Positions 39,176-48,645 of a stretch of 64,000 nucleotides of DNA are shown one piece after another (within the stretch, counting starts at the first letter, position 1; each line of letters begins with the position of its first letter). Source of the DNA: Chloroflexota bacterium (GTDB lineage Bacteria > Chloroflexota > Limnocylindria > Limnocylindrales > CSP1-4); contig JAKOQS010000066.1 in NCBI GenBank assembly GCA_029778235.1, forward strand, positions 18,286 through 82,285, given 5' to 3'. The translations under genes were made by a program, and so were the position numbers. The notes beneath the pieces were generated by a model. It searched no databases. It was given only the letters and a program-made list of their open reading frames with translations, and was not told the DNA's origin.

Positions 39176-39320
39176 CGGCGACTCCCGTGTGACGCCGCGG
39201 CCGCTGCGATGGCGGTCCCGGCCCGGCACCGGCGATGGTACGCACCGCGTGAAGCCCGTCCGACAGGGCCGAACGTCCTGCCGGACGGGCGGGCCTCGAC
39301 GGACGCGACAGAATCGGGCC

Positions 39321-39668
39321 ATGGACGAGCACGCATCCGAGCGCACGGACGACCTCGTCGCCGCCGCGCACGTCCCCGACCGGGGGATCCTCAGCCAGAC
39401 GATCTCGGACGCGGATGGCGTCCGAGTCGTGCTGTTCGGCTTCGCCGCGGGAGAGGAGCTCTCCGAGCACACGTCCGCCCGGGCCGCGATCCTCGAGATC
39501 GTGGCGGGGACGGCCGACCTGGTGGTCGGTGGCGAGCGGTTCGCCGGCCGGCCCGGCACGTGGGTGCGGATGCCGCCGCGGATGCCGCACTCGGTCCACG
39601 CGACCTCGCCGCTGGTGCTCCTGCTCACGCTCCTGCCCGAGCGCGACGAGGGCACGGGCACCGCCTGA
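39321..39668 (+). CDS. Cupin domain protein
   Basis: FAAGEELSEHTSARAAILEIVAGTADLVVGGERFAGRPGTWVRMPPRMPHSVHA. Confidence 0.8.
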   Translation: MDEHASERTDDLVAAAHVPDRGILSQTISDADGVRVVLFGFAAGEELSEHTSARAAILEIVAGTADLVVGGERFAGRPGTWVRMPPRMPHSVHATSPLVLLLTLLPERDEGTGTA

Positions 39669-39800
39669 GCCGGACTGTCGCGGCCGGGGGCGGCACGCGG
39701 GACGCCGCAGGGAGGAGATCGTGCCCGGGCGCCCGGCCGTCTGCCGCCGGGTGCCGGCCGCCGGGTGCCGCCACCGGGCCCGCCGTGCGGCGGGCCTCGG

Positions 39801-40364
39801 TCAGCTCGGCTGGATCGGGACGGGGATCCCGAACCCGTCGAGGAGGACCATCAGGCGCCGACCGGCCTCGGGGTCGGGCGCCGCCGCCTCGGACCACGAC
39901 GAGAAGACGACCGTGGAGCCGAGGAGCCGCAGGGCGAACCGCGCGTCGGACGGGAACTGGACGCGGCCGGGGCCCGTGGCGAGATAGGCGGCCATCTCCC
40001 GTGCCGCGGCGTATGCCGCCTGCGCGTCGCCGAGGTCGTAGACGACGATCCTTCCCTGTCCCGGGTCGTCCGGCAGGACAGCTCGGAGGACGATCCGCGG
40101 CGCGGCGGCCAGCCCCGCCGTCTCCGCCGGGCGGAACGGGGCCTCCTCGTCCACGAGCGAGATCCCCGCGGCCCGCAGCGTCCCTTCGAGCTGGACCCGC
40201 GTCGCCTGCATGGGCGCGCTCACCGACGGTGCGGGCGTCTCGCCGGTGGGCGCCGGTGGCGGCGCGAGCCCCGCGCCCCAGCAGCCCGCGAGGAGCAGGG
40301 CGGACGCGAGCGCGAGCCCTGCCGCACCGACGGTCCCGCGCGAGGCGCGCCTCCCGCGGCTCAC
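39801..40364 (-). CDS. Putative lipoprotein, unknown function
   Basis: ALASALLLAGCWGAG lipobox; GTG start at 40364 overlaps the HIT gene stop. Confidence 0.65.
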   Translation of the reverse strand: MSRGRRASRGTVGAAGLALASALLLAGCWGAGLAPPPAPTGETPAPSVSAPMQATRVQLEGTLRAAGISLVDEEAPFRPAETAGLAAAPRIVLRAVLPDDPGQGRIVVYDLGDAQAAYAAAREMAAYLATGPGRVQFPSDARFALRLLGSTVVFSSWSEAAAPDPEAGRRLMVLLDGFGIPVPIQPS

Positions 40365-40714
40365 CCGGGGGGCCAGGCGAGGTCGCGGCCGCCGAGGAGG
40401 TGGAAGTGAAGGTGGTCCACCGACTGGCCGGCGGCGCGGCCGTGGTTGGCGACGATCCGGTAGCCCTCGGCCTCGATCCCTTCGTCGCGGGCGATCTCCG
40501 CGGCGACGGCGAAGATCCGGCCAAGCAGGGCGGCGTCGCCGTCGGTCAGGTCCGCCAGCGACGCGACGTGGCGGCGCGGCATGACCAGCACATGCGTGGG
40601 CGCCTGGGGGGCGATGTCGCGGATCGCGAGGACCTGGTCGTCCTCCCGGACCTTCGTGGAGGGGATCCCGCCGGCCACGATCCGGCAGAAGAGACACGTC
40701 TCGGTCATGGTCAT
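40361..40714 (-). CDS. HIT family protein
   Basis: CLFCRIVAGGIPSTKVREDDQVLAIRDIAPQAPTHVLVMPRRH; HIT motif SVDHLHFHLLGGR. Confidence 0.93.
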   Translation of the reverse strand: MTMTETCLFCRIVAGGIPSTKVREDDQVLAIRDIAPQAPTHVLVMPRRHVASLADLTDGDAALLGRIFAVAAEIARDEGIEAEGYRIVANHGRAAGQSVDHLHFHLLGGRDLAWPPG

Positions 40715-40883
40715 CCTCGACGCTGGGTGAGCCGCGGGGACCGCGTCATCGTGCCGCATCCGCCGCCGGCGCGCAGCGGACCGGGTGCGCTGCTGCCGTC
40801 GCCCGGTCCCGGGCAGCGGCGAGCCCGGTCGCTGGCCGCCGCGAGCCCGGTCGCGGGCCGCCGCGAGCCTGTCGGGGCCCGCG

Positions 40884-41369
40884 TCACCACAGCTGCGGCT
40901 TGGAGCTCATGAGGAACGCGATGAGGCCCACGGCGGCCGCCATCGCGTACGAGACGTACCGCTGCCGGCGCGCGCGATCGCGCCAGCGCCGGTCCGCGGC
41001 CTCCGCCTCCGGCCCGGTCTGGGGCCCGGACCGGTCGATCAGGCGGCGCAGGTTCGGCCGCTGGATGACGTATGCCACGACGAGGACGATCGCGTAGACC
41101 GACAGAGCGGCGAGGAGCCACGGCTGCTCGAGCATCCGCTCCCCGAGCACGACCAGCATCGCGATCCCGGTCGCGGCGAGGCCCGCCCCGATGATCACGG
41201 TCCCGTTGCTCTGCAGCCAGAGGAGGCCGCGGACCGTCCGGCCGTTCGCCTCGGCCCGGCGGCGGCCGCGGAGCGTGAACGGCAGGACGAGGCTGGGGAT
41301 GAGGAGCGAGATGGCGAGCAGGACGTGCGTCGCGAGGATCACGGGGAAGAGCTGCGCGAGGCCGGTCAT
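40884..41369 (-). CDS. Small integral membrane protein
   Basis: Several hydrophobic segments (LFPVILATHVLLAISLLIPSLVLPF, LLAALSVYAIVLVVAYVIQ, YAMAAAVGLIAFLM). Confidence 0.65.
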   Translation of the reverse strand: MTGLAQLFPVILATHVLLAISLLIPSLVLPFTLRGRRRAEANGRTVRGLLWLQSNGTVIIGAGLAATGIAMLVVLGERMLEQPWLLAALSVYAIVLVVAYVIQRPNLRRLIDRSGPQTGPEAEAADRRWRDRARRQRYVSYAMAAAVGLIAFLMSSKPQLW

Positions 41370-42412
41370 CGGGCGCTCCGATGCGCCTCCGGCCGCGTGA
41401 TGTCCAGCGCGACCCAGTCGCCCTCGGACGCGCGGTCCACCACCTCGAGCCCGACGTCGGCGAAGGCCGTGCGCACCTCGCCCTCCCGGTCCACGAAGAT
41501 CCCGGAGGCCAGCAGGCGGCCGCCGGGCCGCACGGCGGCGGCGAGGCCCGGTCCGAGCGCCACGAGGACACCGGCGATGAGGTTGGCGAGCACGAGATCG
41601 AACGGCCCACCGGCGGCCGGCAGGCTCCCCTGCCGGGCGCGGACCCGCCGCGCGACGTGGTTGCGACGGGCGTTCGCGACGGTCGCCTCGACGGCGATCG
41701 GGTCCGTGTCGACGCCCACGACGCGTGCCGCGCCCAGCCGGGCGGCCACGATCCCCAGGATCCCGGACCCGCAGCCCACGTCGAGGACCCGCGCCGGGCC
41801 CCCCGCGTCCCCGCCGCCACGGACGAGCCCCGCGTCGGCCCACCGCTCGAGGCCGGCGACGCACAGGCGGGTGGTGGGATGCAGGCCGGTCCCGAACGCC
41901 ATCCCGGGGTCCAGGGCGACGACCGTCTCGCCCGGCCCGGCCCGGTGACGGCGCCACGACGGACGGATCACGATGCCGTGCCCGATCCGCATGACGCCGA
42001 TGTGGCGCTTCCAGGCCTCGGCCCAGTCGGACTCGAGGACGACCCGGACCTCCACGTCGCCGATCGGCCGGAGGCCGAACGCCTGCAGGTGCCCCAGGTC
42101 GTCGCGGACGCGGCGGACGGCGGCCCGAGCGGCGGTCCGATCGCGCGCGGGGAGGTGCGCCCGGACGACAGCCGGCCGCGTGGGGTCCACGCGGGCACCG
42201 AGCCCCTCGTCCACGAGCTCGAACGCAGGCTCCACGCTCGTGCCGGCCGGCGCCACCCGGGAGAGGATCTCGCTGACGGCCTCGACGGCCTCCGGGTCCG
42301 CCACGACCGACAGCTCCAGCCATGCGCCGTCGGCGGAGGTCCCGTCGGCGAGCGCCGCGAAGGGGTCGGGGTCCGGGTCGCGCGCCGCCACCGCGGCGCC
42401 GGGGCGTGGCAT
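41366..42412 (-). CDS. prmA: Ribosomal protein L11 methyltransferase
   Basis: ALDPGMAFGTGLHPTTRLCVAGLE, VLDVGCGSGILGIVAARLGAARVVGVDTDPIAVEA, LVLANLIAGVL. Confidence 0.93.
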   Translation of the reverse strand: MPRPGAAVAARDPDPDPFAALADGTSADGAWLELSVVADPEAVEAVSEILSRVAPAGTSVEPAFELVDEGLGARVDPTRPAVVRAHLPARDRTAARAAVRRVRDDLGHLQAFGLRPIGDVEVRVVLESDWAEAWKRHIGVMRIGHGIVIRPSWRRHRAGPGETVVALDPGMAFGTGLHPTTRLCVAGLERWADAGLVRGGGDAGGPARVLDVGCGSGILGIVAARLGAARVVGVDTDPIAVEATVANARRNHVARRVRARQGSLPAAGGPFDLVLANLIAGVLVALGPGLAAAVRPGGRLLASGIFVDREGEVRTAFADVGLEVVDRASEGDWVALDITRPEAHRSAR

Positions 42413-43540
42413 CTAGCCCAGGGCGTCCTTCAGCCGGTCGATGATCCCGCCGGCCGCCCCACCCTTGCCCACGGGCTCGCCTGCCTCCGCCGCGAACTCC
42501 TCGAGCAGCTCGCGCTGGCGCGGGGTCATCTTCGTCGGGATCCGGACGTCCACCAGGACGTGAAGGTCGCCGCGCGCCCCGGGTCGCCGCAGGTGGGGCG
42601 CGCCCTTCCCGCGAAGCCGGATGGTGGACCCCGGCTGGGTGCCGGGCTTGACGTCGATCTCCTCCTCGCCGTCCACGGTGGGGATGCGCACCCGCGTCCC
42701 CAGCGCCGCCTGGGCGATCGAGAGCCCGAGCTCGTAGTAGAGCTCGGTCCCCTCGCGTCGCAGGGTCCGGTGCGGCGCAACGTTCACCGCGACGTAGAGG
42801 CTCCCTGCGGGCCCTCCGCGCGGGCCCACTTCGCCTTCGCCCGACAGGCGCACCTGGTGGCCGTCGTCGATGCCCGCCGGGATCGTCACCCGCAGGCGCT
42901 TGTCGCGCTGGGTGCGCCCCTCGCCGCGGCATGCCTCGCACGGGTCCTCCACCACCCGACCTTCGCCGCGGCAGCGTGGGCAGGTCGTGACGTTGATCAT
43001 CTGGCCGAGCATCGTGTCCCGGACGGTCCGCACCTCGCCGCGCCCGCTGCACTGCGGACAGGTGACGGGCGTGGCGCCGGCCTTCGCACCCGAGCCGCCG
43101 CACGTCGCACAGCGGTCGAGCACCGGGAACTCGATCTCCTTCTCCGTGCCCCGGATCGCCTCCTCGAAGGTGATGCGCAGGTCGTATCGGAGGTCCGACC
43201 CGGCCGCAGGGCGCCCGCGCCTGGGTCCTGCGCCAGCGCGCCCGCCGAAGAACGCGTCGAAGATGTCCCCGAAGTCGGCGAACCCGGGGAACCCGCCCGC
43301 GCCCGCCGCGCCGCCCAGCCCGGCCTCGCCGAAGGTGTCGTACGTCCGCCGCCGCTCGGGATCGGAGAGCACCTGGTAGGCCTCGTTGATCTCCTTGAAG
43401 CGCGCGTCCGCGTCCGGGTCGGAGCTGACGTCCGGGTGCCACTGCTGGGCGAGCTTGCGGAAGGCGCGCTTGATCTCGGCGTCCGTCGCCGTGCGCTCGA
43501 CGCCGAGGATCCGGTAGAGGTCCCGCTGCTGCGTGGTCAT
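42413..43540 (-). CDS. dnaJ: Chaperone DnaJ
   Basis: J-domain DLYRILGVERTATDAEIKRAFRKLAQQWHPDVSSDPDADARFKEINEAYQVLSDPERRRTYD; CxxCxGxG zinc repeats. Confidence 0.97.
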   Translation of the reverse strand: MTTQQRDLYRILGVERTATDAEIKRAFRKLAQQWHPDVSSDPDADARFKEINEAYQVLSDPERRRTYDTFGEAGLGGAAGAGGFPGFADFGDIFDAFFGGRAGAGPRRGRPAAGSDLRYDLRITFEEAIRGTEKEIEFPVLDRCATCGGSGAKAGATPVTCPQCSGRGEVRTVRDTMLGQMINVTTCPRCRGEGRVVEDPCEACRGEGRTQRDKRLRVTIPAGIDDGHQVRLSGEGEVGPRGGPAGSLYVAVNVAPHRTLRREGTELYYELGLSIAQAALGTRVRIPTVDGEEEIDVKPGTQPGSTIRLRGKGAPHLRRPGARGDLHVLVDVRIPTKMTPRQRELLEEFAAEAGEPVGKGGAAGGIIDRLKDALG

Positions 43541-43605
43541 GGGCGGGTGAAGTCTACGGGAGCGCGCCCGAGCGGTCAGGCGGGCCGTCCGTCCGGGCCG
43601 CGGCG

Positions 43606-44592
43606 ATGGTCTGCCGCGATACGATGGTCGCGTCCTCGGAGGGAACGATCATCGCTCGCACCCGTCGCCACGCAGCAAGCGCGGCCATGGCCGCGGTCCT
43701 CGCCGTGCTCGTCGTCGCCGCGTCGTCCGCGGTCGTGGCGGCCGACGGGACGGCCCGGGTCCTGCGCCACGGCCCGCGCGCCGACAAGGTTGTCGCCCTC
43801 ACGTTCGACGACGGCTGGGGCCGGGCCGCCAACGAGCGGATCCTGCGGATCCTCGTCGCGGAGAAGGTGCCCGCGACGTTCTTCCCGTACGCCCTGGCGG
43901 TCCGGGGGGATCCGTCCTTCTGGCGCCGGGTGGCACGCGCCGGGTTCCCGATCGCGAACCACAGCTACTCGCATCCCGACATGACCCGGCTGTCGCGGCA
44001 CGAGATCGAATGGCAGATCGCCGCGTCGAAGCGACTGGTCGAGTCGATCACGGGCGTCCCGATGGTCCGGGTCTTCCGGCCGCCATACGGCCGGTACGAC
44101 GCCCGGGTGCTCGCCGGCGCGGCCGCACAGGGGTTCGGGACGGTGCTCCTCTGGGACGCGTCCGCCGGGGACTCGGGCGCCGGGCCGAGCGTGGCGGGCG
44201 TGCTCCGCGGCGCGTCTGCCGGGAAGAACGGGTCCGTCGTGCTCCTCCCCGCGGGCCCAGCGGTGACGCCGCGCGCGCTCGAGGCCGTCATCCGCGGCTA
44301 CAGGGCGCGCGGCTTCCGGTTCGTCACCGTCCCGGAGCTGCTCGGCGAGACCGCCGCGCCGTGGCCGACGGCGTCACCTCCACCCTGGCCGACCGCGTCG
44401 GCGACGCCCTGGCCGGCCGGGACTCTGCCGCCGGAGCCGGCGGGCGGCCCCGGGCCGACGGCCACGCCTCCGCCCGCCAAGGGTGGCGCCGCCGGCGCCG
44501 CGGTGATCCTCCACGGGCGCGAGCTCCCGCTCACGTCGCTGCTGCGCCGACCGCACGCTCCATCCCCGCGCACCTCCTCGATCGCCTCCTGA
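43606..44592 (+). CDS. Polysaccharide deacetylase family protein with signal segment and Pro-rich C-terminus
   Basis: VVALTFDDGWG, FPIANHSYSHPDM, RPPYGRYDARVL motifs; start could be 43624. Confidence 0.9.
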   Translation: MVCRDTMVASSEGTIIARTRRHAASAAMAAVLAVLVVAASSAVVAADGTARVLRHGPRADKVVALTFDDGWGRAANERILRILVAEKVPATFFPYALAVRGDPSFWRRVARAGFPIANHSYSHPDMTRLSRHEIEWQIAASKRLVESITGVPMVRVFRPPYGRYDARVLAGAAAQGFGTVLLWDASAGDSGAGPSVAGVLRGASAGKNGSVVLLPAGPAVTPRALEAVIRGYRARGFRFVTVPELLGETAAPWPTASPPPWPTASATPWPAGTLPPEPAGGPGPTATPPPAKGGAAGAAVILHGRELPLTSLLRRPHAPSPRTSSIAS

Positions 44593-44644
44593 CCAGCCTG
44601 TCCCGGACGCTCGAGGGCGGGGGTTCAGCCGCCAGCCGCGGACG

Positions 44645-44683
44645 CTCGAGGGCCCGGTGGGCGCCGCCCGCCGGGCCCTCGAG
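44645..44683. terminator. Strong hairpin between convergent deacetylase and dnaK
   Basis: CTCGAGGGCCCGG (44645-44657) ... CCGGGCCCTCGAG (44671-44683), 13-bp perfect stem. Confidence 0.6.
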
Positions 44684-44720
44684 CCACGTGCTCGTCGTGC
44701 GGGTACGGACCCGCGCGGAC

Positions 44721-46631
44721 TCAGACCTCCTTGAACTCGCCCTCCACGGTCTCGTCCTCCGCGCCGCCCTGTCCGGGCGTCTCGTCGGACGACGGGCCGG
44801 CGTCGGCGCTGGCCGCGGACGCCGCCTCGTACGCCGCCGTCGAGACCTTCTGCATCAGCTCGGCGAGCTCGGTGCCGCGCGACTTGACGGCCTCGATGTC
44901 GTCGCCCTTGAGGGCCGCGCGGACGTCGGAGACCTTCGACTCCACCGCGTAGCGGTCCTCGGAGCTGACCTTGTCGCCGAGGTCCTTGAGGACCCGCTCG
45001 GCCTGGAACGTGAGCGCCTCGGTCTGGTTGCGGACCTCGACCTCCTCGCGGTGCTTCGCGTCCTCGGCCGCATGCTCCTCGGCCTCGTGCACCATCCGGT
45101 CCACGTCCTTCTTGTCGAGCATCGACGACCCGGTGATCCGGACCTGCTGCTCCTTGCCCGTCGCCCGGTCCTTGGCCTTCACCTCGAGGATCCCGTTGGC
45201 GTCGATGTCGAAGCCGACCTCGATCTGCGGGATGCCGCGCGGAGCGGGCGGGATGCCGTCGAGGATGAACTTCCCGAGGGTCTTGTTGTCCTTCGCGAAG
45301 TCGCGCTCGCCCTGGAGGACGTGGATCTCGACGGACGGCTGGTTGTCCGACGCCGTGGAGAAGACCTGGCTCTTGCTCGTCGGGATCGTGGTGTTGCGCT
45401 CGATGAGGCGCGTCATGACGCCGCCGAGCGTCTCGATGCCCAGCGAGAGCGGGGTGACATCGAGGAGGAGGACGTCCTTGACGTCGCCGGCGAGGACACC
45501 GGCCTGGATCGCGGCCCCGATGGCCACGACCTCGTCCGGGTTGACGCCCTTGCTCGGCTCCTTGCCGCCGAACATCTTCTTGACGGCCTCGACGACCGCC
45601 GGCATGCGGGTCATCCCGCCGACGAGGACGACCTCGTCGATCTGGGAGGCCTTCAGGCCCGCGTCCTTCAGGGCCTGCTCGACCGGGCCGCGCGTCTTTT
45701 CGACGAGATCGCCGACGAGGTCCTCGAGCTTGGCGCGCGAGAGCGAGACCACGAGGTGCTTGGGCCCCGTCTGGTCGGCCGTGATGTACGGCAGGTTGAC
45801 TTCGGTCTGCTGGACGGTCGACAGCTCGATCTTCGCCTTCTCGGCCGCCTCCTTGAGGCGCTGGAGGGCCTGCGCGTCGCTCCGCAGGTCGATCCCCTCC
45901 TGCTTCTTGAACTCCGCCAGCAGCCAGTCGATGACGCGCTGGTCGAAGTCGTCGCCGCCGAGGTGGGTGTCGCCGTTGGTGCTCTTGACCTCGAAGACGC
46001 CGTCGCCCAGCTCCAGGATGCTGATGTCGAAGGTGCCGCCACCGAGGTCGTAGACGGCGATCTTCTCGTCGTGCTTCTTGTCGAGCCCGTAGGCCAGGGA
46101 CGACGCGGTGGGCTCGTTGATGATCCGCTTGACATCCAGGCCGGCGATACGGCCGGCGTCCTTCGTGGCCTGGCGCTGCGTGTCGTCGAAGTAGGCCGGG
46201 ACGGTGATCACCGCCTCGGTCACCTTCTCGCCGAGGTAGGCCTCCGCGTCCGTCCGGAGCTTCTGGAGGATCATCGCGCTGATCTCGGGCGGGGTGTACG
46301 ACCGCCCGTCGTCGAGCACGACCCTCACGCCGTCGCTCTTGTCGTCCTTGGCCACGGTGTAGCCGACGAGCCCCTTGCTCCGCTGGACCTCCGGGTCGTC
46401 CCAGCGGCGGCCCATGAAGCGCTTGATGGAGTAGATGGTGTTCGCGGGGTTCGTGACCGCCTGGCGCTTCGCGAGCTGCCCGACGAGCCGCTCGCCCGAC
46501 TTGGTGAACCCGACGACCGACGGCACGGTCCGCCCGCCCTCTGCCGAGGCGATGACCTTGGGCTCTCCGCCCTCCATCACCGCGACGACCGAGTTCGTCG
46601 TCCCGAGGTCGATCCCGATGACCTTGCCCAT
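44721..46631 (-). CDS. dnaK: Chaperone DnaK
   Basis: [72 protein letters not shown]. Confidence 0.99.
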   Translation of the reverse strand: MGKVIGIDLGTTNSVVAVMEGGEPKVIASAEGGRTVPSVVGFTKSGERLVGQLAKRQAVTNPANTIYSIKRFMGRRWDDPEVQRSKGLVGYTVAKDDKSDGVRVVLDDGRSYTPPEISAMILQKLRTDAEAYLGEKVTEAVITVPAYFDDTQRQATKDAGRIAGLDVKRIINEPTASSLAYGLDKKHDEKIAVYDLGGGTFDISILELGDGVFEVKSTNGDTHLGGDDFDQRVIDWLLAEFKKQEGIDLRSDAQALQRLKEAAEKAKIELSTVQQTEVNLPYITADQTGPKHLVVSLSRAKLEDLVGDLVEKTRGPVEQALKDAGLKASQIDEVVLVGGMTRMPAVVEAVKKMFGGKEPSKGVNPDEVVAIGAAIQAGVLAGDVKDVLLLDVTPLSLGIETLGGVMTRLIERNTTIPTSKSQVFSTASDNQPSVEIHVLQGERDFAKDNKTLGKFILDGIPPAPRGIPQIEVGFDIDANGILEVKAKDRATGKEQQVRITGSSMLDKKDVDRMVHEAEEHAAEDAKHREEVEVRNQTEALTFQAERVLKDLGDKVSSEDRYAVESKVSDVRAALKGDDIEAVKSRGTELAELMQKVSTAAYEAASAASADAGPSSDETPGQGGAEDETVEGEFKEV

Positions 46632-46744
46632 GCGTTCCTCTCTCGTGTTCGAATCTCGAAGTGGTGTGTGTCGGGTGATGTGTCAGGTGGCGCCGCGGCG
46701 GCCCGCCGGGGCGCTTCGTGGACGTCGCCGCGCGGTGCGGAGCA

Positions 46745-47308
46745 TCAGGCGCTCCCCGCCCCGGCCGAGCCGTCGGAGACGCCGACCATCGAGGGCCGCA
46801 GCACGCGGTCGCCGACCAGGTAGCCGCGGCGGATCTCGGCGACGACCTCGCCCTCGGGCCGGCCGGATCCCGGCACGGAGGCGACGGCCTCGTGGAGCGC
46901 CGGGTCGAACGGCCTGCCGAGGGCTTCGATGGCGACCACGCCCTGCGACTCGAGTGCGGCCCGGAGCTTCCGGTCGATCGCCGCGATCCCCTCCACCCAC
47001 GGATCGGCTGCCAGCTCGGCCGGAACGTGCTCGATGGAGCGGTCGAAGTCGTCCGCGAGGTCCACGAACCGCAGCAGGAGCCGGTCGGCGGCCGCGAGCC
47101 GCGCCTGGGCGATCTCCTCGTCGGTCCGGCGCTTGAGGTTCTGGTAGTCGGCGAGCGCCCGCTGGCGGCCGGCGAGGTGGTCGTCCGCCAGCGCCCGAAG
47201 CTCGGCGTTCTCCGCCTTCAGGGCATCGATCTCCGCCAGCAGGTGCGACGGGCTCGTGTCGAGCTCCGCGATGCGCTCCTCGGCGCGCGTCTTCTTCTCG
47301 TGCGTCAT
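46745..47308 (-). CDS. grpE: Nucleotide exchange factor GrpE
   Basis: ALADYQNLKRRTDEEIAQARLAAADRLLLRFVDLADDFDRSIEH; FDPALHEAVASV; ILRPSMVGV-like C-terminus. Confidence 0.93.
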   Translation of the reverse strand: MTHEKKTRAEERIAELDTSPSHLLAEIDALKAENAELRALADDHLAGRQRALADYQNLKRRTDEEIAQARLAAADRLLLRFVDLADDFDRSIEHVPAELAADPWVEGIAAIDRKLRAALESQGVVAIEALGRPFDPALHEAVASVPGSGRPEGEVVAEIRRGYLVGDRVLRPSMVGVSDGSAGAGSA

Positions 47309-47354
47309 GGGTGGTCGTCCATCCGGTGGGTGAGGCGGGCAGGTCGCCCGCAGG

Positions 47355-48458
47355 TCATGCGTACAGGGTGTCCACGAGCTCGTTCATCAGGCTGCCCACG
47401 AACCGGACGGTCCCGATCGCGTGGCCGTAGCGCATCCGCGTGGGCCCCAGGACGCCGACGACGCCGACGGCGCGCCCGGCCCGGCCGTAGGGCATGAGCA
47501 CGAGCGCCACGTCGGACATGGCGTCCACCCGGTTCTCGCGCCCGATGAAGACCTGGACGCGCTCGTCGCGGGTGACGGCCTCGAAGAGCTCGGCGAGGTA
47601 GGCCCGGTTCTCCAGCGCCTCGAAGACCCGCCGGAGCTTGTCCGACTGGGCGAACTCCGGGGCGGCCATCACGTTGAGAAGGCCGTCGCTGAAGACCTCG
47701 GCGATCGCCGCGGCATCCGAGTCCCGCAGGAGCCGGACGGCCTGCTCGCCGAAGAGGCGGACCACGTCCTCCTCCGGGTCGCCGGCGGGGAGTCGGGCGA
47801 GGCGTCGCTCCAGCTCCGCGGCGGTCCGGCCCGCCGCGAGGGCGTCGAGCTTCGACGCCGCCGTCGCCAGCCGCTCCTCCCGCACGCCCTCGCCCACGGA
47901 GACGAGCACCTGCCGGATCGTCCCGTCGTGCAGGACGAGGATGAGGCTGGCGAGGTGCTCCGCGATCGAGACCAGGTCGACGCGGCGGATGCGGGCAGTG
48001 CGCGTCTTGGCGGGGGTCGCGAGCCCTGCGGCATGTGTCGCGGACGCGATCGTGGTGGCCGCGAGCCGGAACCACTGCTGGTTGGCATGCTCCAGCTGGC
48101 CGAACTGGTGGCGGATGAGGAGCTGGTCCACCGGCGGCAGCGGGACCGCGTCGATGATCGCCTCGACGTAGTAGCGGTACCCGGCATCGGTGGGGATCCG
48201 ACCGGCGGAGGTGTGCGGGTGCGTCAGGAAGCCGGCCGCCTCGAGCTCGGCGAGGATGTTGCGGACCGTGGCACTGCTGACGCCGAGCGGGTAGCGCTCG
48301 ACGAGCGTCTGCGACCCGACCGGGCTGGCGGTCGCGACGTACTCCTCGATGACCGCACGCAGCAGGCTCTGCTGGCGGGCGTCGAGCGGGCCGATGGTGC
48401 GGTGGATCCTGCGAGCCACTCCCTGCGTCAAGCTCCTTCCGGACGTTAGCACTCTCAT
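47355..48458 (-). CDS. hrcA: Heat-inducible transcription repressor HrcA (start uncertain: 48458 ATG or 48419 GTG)
   Basis: LDARQQSLLRAVIEEYVATASPVGSQTLVERYPLGVSSATVRNILAELEAAGFLTHPHTSAGRIPTDAGYRYYVE. Confidence 0.95.
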   Translation of the reverse strand: MRVLTSGRSLTQGVARRIHRTIGPLDARQQSLLRAVIEEYVATASPVGSQTLVERYPLGVSSATVRNILAELEAAGFLTHPHTSAGRIPTDAGYRYYVEAIIDAVPLPPVDQLLIRHQFGQLEHANQQWFRLAATTIASATHAAGLATPAKTRTARIRRVDLVSIAEHLASLILVLHDGTIRQVLVSVGEGVREERLATAASKLDALAAGRTAAELERRLARLPAGDPEEDVVRLFGEQAVRLLRDSDAAAIAEVFSDGLLNVMAAPEFAQSDKLRRVFEALENRAYLAELFEAVTRDERVQVFIGRENRVDAMSDVALVLMPYGRAGRAVGVVGVLGPTRMRYGHAIGTVRFVGSLMNELVDTLYA

Positions 48459-48472
48459 GGTCAGAGTGCTAA
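48446..48472. promoter_or_regulatory. CIRCE operator (HrcA binding site)
   Basis: TTAGCACTC-N9-GAGTGCTAA, exact consensus. Confidence 0.97.
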
Positions 48473-48484
48473 CGGTCTGCGGGC

Positions 48485-48514
48485 ATCGTAGCAGTCGATG
48501 ACGGCGAGTGTCAA
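48485..48514 (-). promoter_or_regulatory. Sigma70-type promoter of hrcA-grpE-dnaK
   Basis: Minus strand TTGACA (48509-48514), 18-bp spacer, TACGAT (48485-48490), just upstream of CIRCE. Confidence 0.75.
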
Positions 48515-48645
48515 CGGACCGGAGAGGGCGGCGCGGCCTGCCGTCCTGGGGCCGGCGGAGACCCCCTTGACATGGGCCGGACGCGCGGCATCATCGCGGG
48601 GTCGCGTCCCGCCCCGGGACGCCTGCTGGAGGCCCGGGGGATCCC

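Noticed and set aside
37475-40912. 1145-aa plus-strand ORF
   Set aside because: Antisense to the acyl-CoA ligase and other supported genes; no recognisable motifs
46648-46660. TTCGA-ATC-TCGAA inverted repeat upstream of dnaK
   Set aside because: Only 5-bp arms; does not match a LexA or heat-shock operator I can defend
44010-46823. 937-aa plus-strand ORF
   Set aside because: Out of frame with the deacetylase and antisense to dnaK; a stop-free shadow frame
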